Source: CAXBGS01 sp963975425 (GTDB taxonomy: Bacteria; Planctomycetota; Planctomycetia; Pirellulales; Pirellulaceae). Taken from it: 64,000 bases of DNA. Positions 9,753 to 18,305 of this stretch are shown here, one piece after another; position 1 is the stretch's first letter; every line of letters begins with the position of its first letter. The stretch lies in NCBI GenBank assembly GCA_963975425.1, contig CAXBGS010000001.1:62001-126000 (forward strand), given 5' to 3'. The notes beneath the pieces were generated by a model that was not told where the DNA came from, ran no database searches, and saw nothing but the letters and a program-made list of their open reading frames with translations. The position numbers and the translations under genes are program-made.

Positions 9753-10934
9753 ATGACCAGAAAACACTTTCACTGGTTCGATCAACCCAACGCGCCGCAG
9801 CGAGGCGGCGCGTTGGTACTCGTCTTTGCTCTTTTCTTTAGCATGCTGATCGGATCGGCAACGGCCGAAGATGCAGAGACGGCTGGCGCTGCAAAAGATC
9901 GCGCCTCGCTGGTTCGTGCAACGCGGATCATGCGAAAGCTTGACAAAAACGAAAATAATACGTTCGAGAAACAAGAAAATCCGACCGCATGGAAGCGATA
10001 CAGCAAACTGGATTCCAACGACGACCAGGTGCTTTCGATCGAAGAACTTCGAAAAGAACGAGCTGCCTATCTGAAGTCCGACGGAGAACGAAAACTTGAC
10101 GTTCCCTATAAGCAGACGCCACAGGGCGAGTTATTACTGGACCTATACTATCCGGCCGATCATGAGCAAGACGGTTCGCATCCGGTGATCATCTATACCC
10201 ACGGCGGCGGCTGGGCCGCGGGAAGCAAACACGGAATTGCCAACGGCTCGTTTGCCGATGTCTTTCAAAAGTTGCTCGAACACGGATTCGCAGTAGCATC
10301 CGTCAACTACCGCCTTTGTCGACCCGATAAGACCGTGACCATGCGTGACTGCGTGATCGATTGCAAAGATGCTGTCCGATTCTTATCAAAGAACCATGAC
10401 AAACTTAATTTGGATCCCACACGATTTTTTGTCATGGGTGATTCCGCGGGCGGGCACATCGCGCAGATGTTGCTCTTGTCGTCGCCGGAATCGCTGACGG
10501 GTGATAAGACACTCTCTGGCGAGCGATATACGATGCTGGCGGGCGTTTCCTGGTACGGCCCCTGCGATTTTGAAAAAATCAATTTGTTCAACCACGATGA
10601 TCGCGCTGATTTCAATGACCGGTTCGCCGCACGGATACTTGGAACCGATTCCGATCCCGCCAGTAAGCTTGCTCGCTATCGCGAAATGAGTCCGGTGAAT
10701 TATCTGAGCAAAGACAGTCGGCCGTTGCTGATGATTCAGGGCGACAAAGACACGACGATTCCTGTAAAGCATGCGTACTACATGAGCCAGAAAGCCGAAT
10801 CGGTTCACGCGCCGGTAGAAACCATGATCATCAAGAATGCGGGTCATAACTGGCGGAAAGTTGATAACGACATCACACCATCTCGCGATGCAATCATCGA
10901 GCGCACCGTAGACTTTTTCGTTGATCAGTTATAG
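9753..10934 (+). CDS. EF-hand alpha/beta hydrolase (HSL-type esterase)
   Basis: Exported esterase. A signal anchor/peptide lies around residues 19-33, then two EF-hand-like loops (DKNENNTFEKQE, DSNDDQVLSIEE) at about 55-100, then an alpha/beta-hydrolase domain from about 115. The oxyanion HGGGW is near 150, the nucleophile motif GDSAGG contains Ser231, an Asp is in QGDKDTTIP, and the catalytic His is about 365 in NAGHNW, so the triad looks complete. The HGGG plus GDSAGG signature places it in the hormone-sensitive-lipase-like esterases. Between sulfatases, deacetylation of a sugar is plausible but inferred. The first EF-hand loop is degenerate and may not bind calcium. Confidence 0.88.
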   Translation: MTRKHFHWFDQPNAPQRGGALVLVFALFFSMLIGSATAEDAETAGAAKDRASLVRATRIMRKLDKNENNTFEKQENPTAWKRYSKLDSNDDQVLSIEELRKERAAYLKSDGERKLDVPYKQTPQGELLLDLYYPADHEQDGSHPVIIYTHGGGWAAGSKHGIANGSFADVFQKLLEHGFAVASVNYRLCRPDKTVTMRDCVIDCKDAVRFLSKNHDKLNLDPTRFFVMGDSAGGHIAQMLLLSSPESLTGDKTLSGERYTMLAGVSWYGPCDFEKINLFNHDDRADFNDRFAARILGTDSDPASKLARYREMSPVNYLSKDSRPLLMIQGDKDTTIPVKHAYYMSQKAESVHAPVETMIIKNAGHNWRKVDNDITPSRDAIIERTVDFFVDQL

Positions 10935-11018
10935 ATCCGGCCTCGAGGCACGACCACAATTCACGGCATTGCCAACTGAGCATGCACGATCCAATTAAAC
11001 AAACTTAAAGAATCCGCC

Positions 11019-12404
11019 ATGAAATCAATCTACCTTTTTCTGGCCGTCTCATTGGGACTGATCCGTTCGCTCGTCGCCGCGGAGCAACCCAATTTCGTGG
11101 TCATTTTCACCGACGACCAAGGGTACGGCGACCTTAGCTGTTTCGGCGGAACGCACGTCAGCACTCCACGCATCGATCAGATGGCTGCCGAGGGTTCGCG
11201 GCTGACCAGCTTTTACGTCGCCGCACCGGTGTGCACACCCTCGCGAGCTGCGCTGATGACGGGGTGTTATCCCAAGCGAATCGACATGGCGACGGGTTCC
11301 AATTTCGGCGTCTTGCTCGCCGGAGATACCAAAGGTCTCAACCCCGAAGAAATCACGATCGCCGAAGTGCTAAAGGGCGTGGGATATAAGACCGCAATCT
11401 TTGGCAAATGGCACTTGGGTGACCAGCCGGATTTTCTGCCAACCAAGCAGGGTTTCGATGAGTACTTCGGGCTGCCGTTTAGCCACGACATTCATCCCTT
11501 CCATCCTCGACAACAGCACTTTCAGTTTCCGTCTCTGCCACTGCTGGAAAATGAGACCGTTGTCGAGATGGATCCCGATGCGGATTTCCTGACCAAACGC
11601 ATCACCGAACGCGCAGTGGATTTTATCGAGCGAAACAAAGACGCCCCTTTCTTTCTTTACATACCGCATCCAATTCCCCACAAACCGCTGCATGTGTCAC
11701 CACCGTACATGTCAGATGTTGCACCCGCCATCATCGACAAACTGCAACGCGAGGGCGACTCGATCGACTACAAGACCCGAGATCGGCTGTTTCGTCAGGC
11801 GATCGCAGAAATCGATTGGTCCGTCGGACAGATTCTGGACACGCTGAAGGCACAGGGAATCGACAAAGAAACACTGGTGATCTTTACGTCGGACAACGGA
11901 CCGGCGGTCGGCAGCGCGGGACCGCTGAAGGGTCGAAAGGGCAGCACTTTCGAAGGAGGCATGCGCGAGTCCACGGTCATTCGTTGGCCGGGAAAAATCC
12001 CCGCTGCCAGAGACAATGACAACTTGATGACCAGCATGGACTTGCTGCCGACGTTTGCAACACTCGCCGGTGCAGACATCCCCTCAGATCGCGTCATCGA
12101 CGGAAAAAACATTTGGCCAACACTTGCCAATGGTGCCGACACACCACACAAGACATTTTTTTACCATCGCGGGAATGAACTGCAGGCCGTGCGATCGGGC
12201 AAATGGAAACTTCGCGCCGAACAGGGAAAACCTTCAGCCCTCTATGATTTGCACACTGACATTGGCGAACAGAACAACCTGATCGATAAAAAACCCGAGG
12301 TCGTCAAAGAGCTCACAGGCTACATGGCAGAATTCACAGTCGACATCGCCGAAAACAGCCGGCCAGCGGCGTTCGTAAAAAACCCAAAACCGCTTTCGAA
12401 GTAG
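11019..12404 (+). CDS. Secreted sulfatase (short form)
   Basis: Third type I sulfatase of the locus, 461 residues, close to the minimal fold without an appended domain. A signal peptide covers about residues 1-21. The DD ligands are at 32-33, the CTPSR core is at 72-76 with Cys72 as the formylglycine precursor, GKWHLGDQ is near 130, and TSDNGPAVGSAGPLKGRKG supplies the second metal site and substrate Lys. The stop is followed at 12404-12419 by a small hairpin (GCACG/CGTGC) that could slow transcription before the next gene. Confidence 0.93.
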   Translation: MKSIYLFLAVSLGLIRSLVAAEQPNFVVIFTDDQGYGDLSCFGGTHVSTPRIDQMAAEGSRLTSFYVAAPVCTPSRAALMTGCYPKRIDMATGSNFGVLLAGDTKGLNPEEITIAEVLKGVGYKTAIFGKWHLGDQPDFLPTKQGFDEYFGLPFSHDIHPFHPRQQHFQFPSLPLLENETVVEMDPDADFLTKRITERAVDFIERNKDAPFFLYIPHPIPHKPLHVSPPYMSDVAPAIIDKLQREGDSIDYKTRDRLFRQAIAEIDWSVGQILDTLKAQGIDKETLVIFTSDNGPAVGSAGPLKGRKGSTFEGGMRESTVIRWPGKIPAARDNDNLMTSMDLLPTFATLAGADIPSDRVIDGKNIWPTLANGADTPHKTFFYHRGNELQAVRSGKWKLRAEQGKPSALYDLHTDIGEQNNLIDKKPEVVKELTGYMAEFTVDIAENSRPAAFVKNPKPLSK

Positions 12405-12479
12405 CACGTTGAGGCGTGCGATGACAGCCATGCGAGAAGAACGCACCTCCACCACTCACCTAAGACATTGATAAAAAAC

Positions 12480-13424
12480 ATGAAGACGCCGACCTACTTT
12501 GTACTTTTCGCATCACTTGCCTGCCTATGTTGCACAACGCCCAGCAACGCACAGGAAATCACTCACAGCTTTCTGGCGTGCGGCAAGAGCACGTACATCA
12601 TGGGGGCCGATGGCAAACCAACCTGGACTTATCCCGCCGCGACGCGAGACGGATACGTATTGGACGACGGCAGCATCATCCTAACGCTTAGCAAATCCAA
12701 GACTCACACCGGCGGCGCGGTTCTAAAAATTGATCCGGACGGGAAGGAAACTGTGATTTGGAAAGGCACTCAAAGCGAAGTCAACAGCGCACAACCGACA
12801 GCCGACGGAACATTCGTCATCACTGAAGCAGGCAACAACCCTCGGCTGCTGGAAGTCGCCGCTGATGGCGATGTCGTGGTGGAATTCCCGCTCGCTTGCC
12901 AAAAAGAAGACCACCATATGCAAACCCGCATGGCTCGCAAGTTGCCAGATGGAAGCTATCTTGCGCCGCATCTACTAGACTTTGCGGTGTATCACTATGG
13001 GTCAAACGGTGAAGTCATCGCCAAGCTGGACACGACGGTTCAAGGCGACACCGAACACGCAATTCACACGTGGCCATTTACCGCCATTCGACATGGCAAG
13101 GGACACACACTCGTTTGCTGCACTCACGGCAACCGTGTCGTGGATTTTGACGCCGATGGAAAGATCGTTTGGACACTGAGCAATGACGATCTGCCCGGAC
13201 AATGGCTGCAGGATCCTTGCGGCAGTCAGGTTTTGCCCAATGGCAATGTCGTTGTGACCAGTTATGCAGGTGGACGCGCGGATCCAGACGCGCCGAAAAT
13301 GTTTGAAGTAACGCGCGAGAAAAACGTGGTATGGAAATACGCCGACGGCAAGAAGGTGGGAATTCATCACTTTCAAATTATCGATACCAATGGCAAGAAA
13401 CTGCCCAGCCCCGCGATGAAATAA
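12480..13424 (+). CDS. Secreted beta-propeller repeat protein
   Basis: A signal peptide (MKTPTYFVLFASLACLCC...NAQ) is followed by about six short propeller blades of the type D-x-D/N-G-K-x-x-W (GADGKPTWTY, DPDGKETVIWKG, DADGKIVWTLS, REKNVVWKYADG). Such small PQQ-like/WD-like propellers are frequent in planctomycete degradation loci, where they bind ligands or sense sugars; no catalytic residues are recognisable. The ATG at 12480 is chosen over an in-frame TTG at 12468 because it begins the signal peptide directly. It is the last gene of the sulfatase locus and converges with the transporter gene. Confidence 0.8.
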   Translation: MKTPTYFVLFASLACLCCTTPSNAQEITHSFLACGKSTYIMGADGKPTWTYPAATRDGYVLDDGSIILTLSKSKTHTGGAVLKIDPDGKETVIWKGTQSEVNSAQPTADGTFVITEAGNNPRLLEVAADGDVVVEFPLACQKEDHHMQTRMARKLPDGSYLAPHLLDFAVYHYGSNGEVIAKLDTTVQGDTEHAIHTWPFTAIRHGKGHTLVCCTHGNRVVDFDADGKIVWTLSNDDLPGQWLQDPCGSQVLPNGNVVVTSYAGGRADPDAPKMFEVTREKNVVWKYADGKKVGIHHFQIIDTNGKKLPSPAMK

Positions 13425-13469
13425 CGCAGGCTGATTGCGCGACTGCACGTCGATGCTGGGGCGCATTCG

Positions 13470-15188
13470 TCAGGCGAATAACATGACGATCGCTTGCGCT
13501 GCAACAATTCTTAGAATCATCGTTAGCGGATAGACGGCTGCATAAGCTGTCGAACTCGCCTCGGAATCCGCTTGCGAGTTCGCGAACGCCAGCGCCGGTG
13601 GGTCCGTCATACTGCCTGCGATGACGCCACAAATCGTAAGGAAGTTTTGTTGCCACAGCATTCGGGCTGCGATGCCGGTCGTCAGCAGCGGCACCATGGT
13701 GACGACCAATCCCACCGCCATCCACTTGACGCCTTCGGTGCTAACGGCGAGTTCAAAGAATGACTTTCCGGCACCAAGCCCAGCACAGGCCAAGAAAAGA
13801 ATGATGCCGAGTTCACGCAGCGCAAGGTTCGCGGAGTAGGGAATGTACCAAACGAACTTGCCAATGCTTCCAACCAGACTGAACGCGACGGCTGCGATCA
13901 GCGGTCCGCCGGCGAATCCCAAGCGGACGGGGAAAGGCAGACCGGGAATCGTGATCGGGATCATTCCCACGATCACGCCGATTGCAATGCCGACAAAGAG
14001 AGGAGAGAACCGCGTTTCTCGCATGGACTTGATCGAATTGCCTAGAAATTCCGTCGCTCGATCAAGGTCTTCTTTTTTGCCGACGATATGCGCGATATCA
14101 CCATAGTGAAAACGGCTGGACCCACGTGCCGTCATTTCCACGCCGGCTCGATTGATTCGCGTGATCGTCACGTCGAGAACTTGATCCAGCGACAGGGCGC
14201 GTAAAGATTTCTGCAAGACGCGAGATTCCGTCACGTAGACTCGTCTGAATTCGGCATCGCCATCCGTTTCCATCAAATCCATGTTATGCAAAGTCCCGAT
14301 CATCGGCGTGAAGCGGTCCAGACCACTTTGCGTACCGACGACCTGAACGATATCGCCCTCATGCAATTCCGTTTTTTCGTTCGCCGCGTGCACAACGTTA
14401 TCACCCGCACGCTTGATTCGCGAAATCCGAACACCGGTTTCTTCCAGACCCGGGATTTGGCCAAAGGGAACCGCACTCAGATGGGCGTTATCGACAACGA
14501 CACAGCGTCGCTCAATCGGCTCATGCCCGTTCGTGTCTTGTCGACTAAGATCCTCGACCTCTTTTGCGACATCGACTCCGAACAGTCGTCGCATCAGCAA
14601 CATCGATGCGATGATCCCGATGATTCCGCCAGGATATGCAACAGCGTACGCCGACGTAAGTGATTCGATAGCACCATCGCCGCTTTCGAACATGGATGCT
14701 GCTTGTTCAGCCGCACCAAGTGAAGGTGTATTCGTCGTCGCGCCGGAAAAAAGCCCTGCCGCGGTGAATGCCGGCAGGTCCAATAAGAACAAAAAACCTA
14801 TCACAATCGCCGTGCCTTGCAAAACAATCGCAGCGGCCATTCCATTGAGCATCAAACCTTGCTTTTTCCACAGGTCGATAATGCCGGGCCCCAACTGAAT
14901 CCCAATGGTAAAGACAAACAAAATCAGCCCGAACTCTTTCGTAAAGTCGGCGATATTGTGGTCGATCGATGCACCAAAATGTCCAAACAAAATTCCTGCA
15001 AACAAGACGCCGGCAGGACCGAGACCAATCCCACGGACTCGGATGCTGCCCAACAACAAACCGCTCACAGCAACCAGCGTGATGATCAGAATAGCGGTGG
15101 TGATGGGTGACACGTGACTGGCCCTTAGCAAACGGTCGATGAATAGGCGGTACATAACCGCGAGCGCGATTGGAAAGTATTTCGTCAT
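13470..15188 (-). CDS. AAE-family transporter with two RCK_C (TrkA-C) domains
   Basis: Inner-membrane carrier of the aspartate:alanine exchanger family. Layout: five hydrophobic segments (about 25-190), two tandem TrkA-C domains (about 220-300 and 310-390; VVDNAHLSAVPFGQIPGL and VTITRINRAGVEM), then a second duplicated membrane half containing GFAGGPLIAAVAFSLVGSIG and the GVIAGSMTDPPALAFAN repeat. The internal GAxTNTPSLGAA and GSMTDPPALAFA segments are the duplicated substrate-site motifs of the family. Length (572) is typical. The substrate is unknown; aspartate/alanine exchange is only the family prototype. An alternative start is Met12 at 15155. No obvious partner enzyme is adjacent. Confidence 0.88.
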   Translation of the reverse strand: MTKYFPIALAVMYRLFIDRLLRASHVSPITTAILIITLVAVSGLLLGSIRVRGIGLGPAGVLFAGILFGHFGASIDHNIADFTKEFGLILFVFTIGIQLGPGIIDLWKKQGLMLNGMAAAIVLQGTAIVIGFLFLLDLPAFTAAGLFSGATTNTPSLGAAEQAASMFESGDGAIESLTSAYAVAYPGGIIGIIASMLLMRRLFGVDVAKEVEDLSRQDTNGHEPIERRCVVVDNAHLSAVPFGQIPGLEETGVRISRIKRAGDNVVHAANEKTELHEGDIVQVVGTQSGLDRFTPMIGTLHNMDLMETDGDAEFRRVYVTESRVLQKSLRALSLDQVLDVTITRINRAGVEMTARGSSRFHYGDIAHIVGKKEDLDRATEFLGNSIKSMRETRFSPLFVGIAIGVIVGMIPITIPGLPFPVRLGFAGGPLIAAVAFSLVGSIGKFVWYIPYSANLALRELGIILFLACAGLGAGKSFFELAVSTEGVKWMAVGLVVTMVPLLTTGIAARMLWQQNFLTICGVIAGSMTDPPALAFANSQADSEASSTAYAAVYPLTMILRIVAAQAIVMLFA

Positions 15189-15844
15189 GTGCGTCCAGTG
15201 ACTTATCGGCTGTCCGCCGGGTCACGAACGCAGGATCAACGTTCGCTCGCCGGCTGGTTCATACCGCGCCTTCTCACTGCAATTGCGCAGCAACAACCGG
15301 TGAAAACCCGTTGAGGATATTTGCAGACCGTAACCCATCGAGATTGATCGCGATGAAGACAAGTCTTGTCATCAACGCAACGACACGAGAACGACTCGTT
15401 TTTCTTTCCTTGGCGAGCAAGTTTGCGGAACGAATGCTTTGGCGTCGGGAAGCACCGTGACAAAGAATTCGCACCCGCCATCCTGGTAACGCATAAAAAC
15501 ACATTCTCGGCAACGCATTTCGATATGAATCGCAAGGCTTACGGGTTGGCAGATCGCGCTACAGTCACGTTTGTCATGTGAAGTGGTCCCCCATGAACCG
15601 GACAAACGGAAAATCGTGACAGAACGCACGGTTCGATGTGCTTTCACGTGCGACTTGGTTCGCACCCGCATCACTGAATGCAATCGACTGGATGAGATTG
15701 GCTGTCGATTCGGCCGTTAGCTTCCGCTTAGGGAATACATTGCGCTGCGAGCAAGCGTACCGAGACCAATGTCATGAGATGTACGATCATTGGTGTGAGA
15801 TGTGCGATCGACTTGTCACATTCGATACAAAGGAGCGTGTCACC
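15189..15844. other. Divergent intergenic region, no convincing gene
   Basis: 656 bp between the transporter and the CBS genes. Short ORFs here overlap on both strands without protein-like composition, so I call none. A perfect 13-bp palindrome GACAAG-T-CTTGTC at 15358-15370 could be an operator. The Shine-Dalgarno AAAGGAG at 15829-15835 serves the first CBS gene. I see no complete -24/-12 promoter. Confidence 0.6.
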
Positions 15845-16315
15845 ATGAGCTTTCGAGAACAGCTAGAGAACGAACCGACAAGTTCGTTGCCAATTCGCGA
15901 AGCGGTTGTTGTGCGATCGGGGACGGTAGTCCGCGCGGCGATCGCCGACATGCGGACGCAGAGGCTGGGGTGTGCGGTGATCGTTGATCACTCGCAAGTC
16001 CCGCTGGGAATCTTTACCGAACAATCAGTCATTGCATTGTTGGTCGATGAAGCATCGCTTGATGAACGATCGATCCAAGATTTCGCCGACAAGAATTTTG
16101 TGTCTGTCAGCACCCGTGATCCGATTTCTCATGTTTGGGATGCGATTCAAACCAACGGAGCAAGATTCGTTTGTGTGACCGACGAAGATGGCAAGCTAGT
16201 TGGCATCACCGGGCAACGCGGCGTCGCCGAATATTTAGCCGACTGCTTTGCAAAACAGGTCACGGTGCAGCGACTCGGCAGCACACCTTGGATGCAAGAA
16301 CGAGAAGGAGCCTAA
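15845..16315 (+). CDS. CBS-domain pair protein
   Basis: A 156-residue protein made of two CBS motifs (about 18-75 and 80-140), a Bateman module that usually binds adenine nucleotides or S-adenosylmethionine and acts as a regulator. Motifs: RLGCAVIVDHSQVPLGIFTEQS and FVCVTDEDGKLVGITGQRG. No enzymatic domain is attached. The ATG at 15845 has a strong Shine-Dalgarno (AAAGGAG) about 9 bases upstream. The reading frame is open further upstream, but that segment does not look coding. One base separates its stop from the start of a second CBS protein, so the two are translationally linked and may form a heteromer. Confidence 0.85.
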   Translation: MSFREQLENEPTSSLPIREAVVVRSGTVVRAAIADMRTQRLGCAVIVDHSQVPLGIFTEQSVIALLVDEASLDERSIQDFADKNFVSVSTRDPISHVWDAIQTNGARFVCVTDEDGKLVGITGQRGVAEYLADCFAKQVTVQRLGSTPWMQEREGA

Positions 16316-16316
16316 G

Positions 16317-16811
16317 ATGTTAAGCCAAGACCCTTCGTCGCAAGATCCCATGAAGTTCGAGGATCCACTGAGCGATTTCGAACCCATCGCGTATGAAAGC
16401 GAGCTGCATCGTGCACTCGCCGAAGAATCGGTCGACACGATCGAGTCACAACCTTACGTCTGGATCGAACCTTCAGCGACCATTCGCGAATCGATTCGAG
16501 CTTTGCACAACGCCAAAGTATCCAGTTTGCTGGTGGTCAGCGAGGGAGCCATTGTCGGCATCTTTACCGAACGAGACGTCCTCGAGAAAGTTGCCGAACA
16601 GTATTCGAGATTGGCCGAAACGGCCGTCAGCGAGGTCATGACCACGAACCCTACGGTCATATATGAAACGGACCCCGCCGCAACCGCATTGGCAGCGATT
16701 GCAGTGGAAGGACATCGCCACGTCCCCGTGCTGGGCGTCGATGATTCGGTACACGGAATTGTTAGCCCGCGGCGCGCTTTTCACTTTGTTCAGCAGTACG
16801 ACCGAGCTTGA
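16317..16811 (+). CDS. CBS-domain pair protein
   Basis: A 164-residue protein. A charged 35-residue N-terminal stretch precedes two CBS motifs (about 52-105 and 115-160; VSSLLVVSEGAIVGIFTERDVLEK and GHRHVPVLGVDDSVHGIVSPR). GIFTERD is the classical CBS nucleotide-site motif, and the second motif has degenerated. Start ATG at 16317 is preceded by GAAGGAG and comes one base after the stop of the previous CBS gene. Regulatory partner unknown; the divergent AAE transporter is one candidate by position only. Confidence 0.85.
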   Translation: MLSQDPSSQDPMKFEDPLSDFEPIAYESELHRALAEESVDTIESQPYVWIEPSATIRESIRALHNAKVSSLLVVSEGAIVGIFTERDVLEKVAEQYSRLAETAVSEVMTTNPTVIYETDPAATALAAIAVEGHRHVPVLGVDDSVHGIVSPRRAFHFVQQYDRA

Positions 16812-16958
16812 GCGTGAGCCCAGTTGCGATTGAAAGTGAACTTCTGCGAGTGTGAGTGCTTTCGCCGGAACCCGCGATGCGCAGCGTTTGCCAGCTCTAC
16901 GCGTGCGGACGAAATGCCTCATTGACGCTGATGAAGTGCCTCACCCAAAAAAACAATG

Positions 16959-17831
16959 TTAGAGGCGGCGTAACAGTTCGGCCTTCTTTGAAGCAAACTC
17001 GTCGGCCGTGATGTAACCCTTTTCCATCAGACCACCCAGACGATCCAACGTCTCGATAACATTCACAGGGATCGTCGAATCTTGCGGAAAGTCCATCGGC
17101 TGAACCTGGCCATTGGGATTCGGTGCAGAAGATTGCGATGACTGTGGCGGTATGACCATCGATGCAGAAGCCGGAGGTGCCGGGGCGGGCGATTGCGGAA
17201 CACCTCCTTTAGAAACGAGCGGCAGCGTCGATAGGTTCACCGTTCCGAATTGGCTGGTGAACGTGATCGATCCGCCGGAACCTTGTTGTTGAGAGAAACC
17301 GCCAATCTGATGATCCATCGTGTCATAAACCCATGCTTCGCCGCCCGTCGTGACGGCTAGCCGACGAATCGATGGAAAATATGCATAGCGAACATTGTTC
17401 TGTGATCCGATCGCGGATGGGCTTCCCAATTCTTTCGGCCACCAATTGGTAGCGGGATCGGGAACAAACAAACTGTTGCTTGACCCGATCACGCCCGAGG
17501 CTTGGGATTGAGCCGCAGAGCCGCCTTGACTTTGTGATTGGAAGGATCCGCTGAAGGGAACAAGCTGATTCGCAGCAAGTTCGTTGGCAATGTCGCTGCA
17601 AATACTATCGACCCGATACTTCAACTGGTTGTTGAAGAGATCACTGACCATCGTCATGCCGCCCTGCATCCATTGGCCGCTACCACCAAACTCGGGATGA
17701 CTGAACTGCGCCATGCTGCCGTTGCCGTTGTGGACGGCGATCAACATATGCGTCGCCGCATCGGTCGAGATGCCGTGACGCTGGGCGAGTGACTGTACGA
17801 ACTGTTGCCCTGCGGCAGATAGGTTGGGCAC
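16959..17831 (-). CDS. SHOCT-domain protein
   Basis: A 290-residue protein with no signal peptide. The C-terminal 30 residues match the SHOCT oligomerisation motif (LDRLGGLMEKGYITADEFASKKAELL). The middle is Gly/Ser/Gln/Pro-rich and low in complexity (about 95-125 and 190-250), separating an N-terminal helical region from a central beta-rich part (NNVRYAYFPSIRRLAVTTGGEAWVYDT). GTG start at 17831. SHOCT domains usually end proteins that assemble or attach to other domains; the specific role is unknown. It converges with the CBS genes. Confidence 0.75.
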   Translation of the reverse strand: MPNLSAAGQQFVQSLAQRHGISTDAATHMLIAVHNGNGSMAQFSHPEFGGSGQWMQGGMTMVSDLFNNQLKYRVDSICSDIANELAANQLVPFSGSFQSQSQGGSAAQSQASGVIGSSNSLFVPDPATNWWPKELGSPSAIGSQNNVRYAYFPSIRRLAVTTGGEAWVYDTMDHQIGGFSQQQGSGGSITFTSQFGTVNLSTLPLVSKGGVPQSPAPAPPASASMVIPPQSSQSSAPNPNGQVQPMDFPQDSTIPVNVIETLDRLGGLMEKGYITADEFASKKAELLRRL

Positions 17832-18305
17832 GATAAGAAGCCTTGTTGATGAAGAGGGGTTAAATCGACTCTGCCTGGATCCTTATCTTTGTCCCATCGC
17901 ATCAAAATCGGAAGCGGTCGAATCCACAAATACGGGATATTCATCCTGTTGTGCTTCGGTGCGTCTGACCCCCGATTTGCGTGTCGGCAAGCAGCAACGA
18001 GAAAATGAACGCCCTTGACTGGAAGCGAAAGCGATATCCGTTTGAATTCGACAAACGAAGTCACCGTATGGGCAGGATCGACCCGCTATCGGACAGGACT
18101 GCGGTCCGGCGTGCCATCGGCACACAACGGAGGGGCGACGCCTAGAGAACACGTATCGACGCCGTCAGAATTCATGACAAGTTCCATCACCTTTGATTAA
18201 ACTCGATCGCGGCGGATCTCATAACACAACCTGACACTCACTCGCGATTCTTGAGATGCGCCCCTAACGGTGCGTTGGTTTTGAATCTACGGAGTCGACG
18301 CAAAC
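17832..18305. other. Divergent intergenic region, no convincing gene
   Basis: 474 bp between the SHOCT gene and the first transglutaminase gene. Small ORFs exist on both strands but none has a ribosome site plus protein-like composition. GGAG at 18291-18294 is the likely ribosome site for the GTG at 18306. No promoter can be assigned with confidence. Confidence 0.6.

Noticed and set aside
15411..15426. TGGCGAG...TTTGC resembling a -24/-12 promoter before the CBS genes
   Set aside because: GG and GC are 13 bases apart, and sigma-54 tolerates little spacing change.
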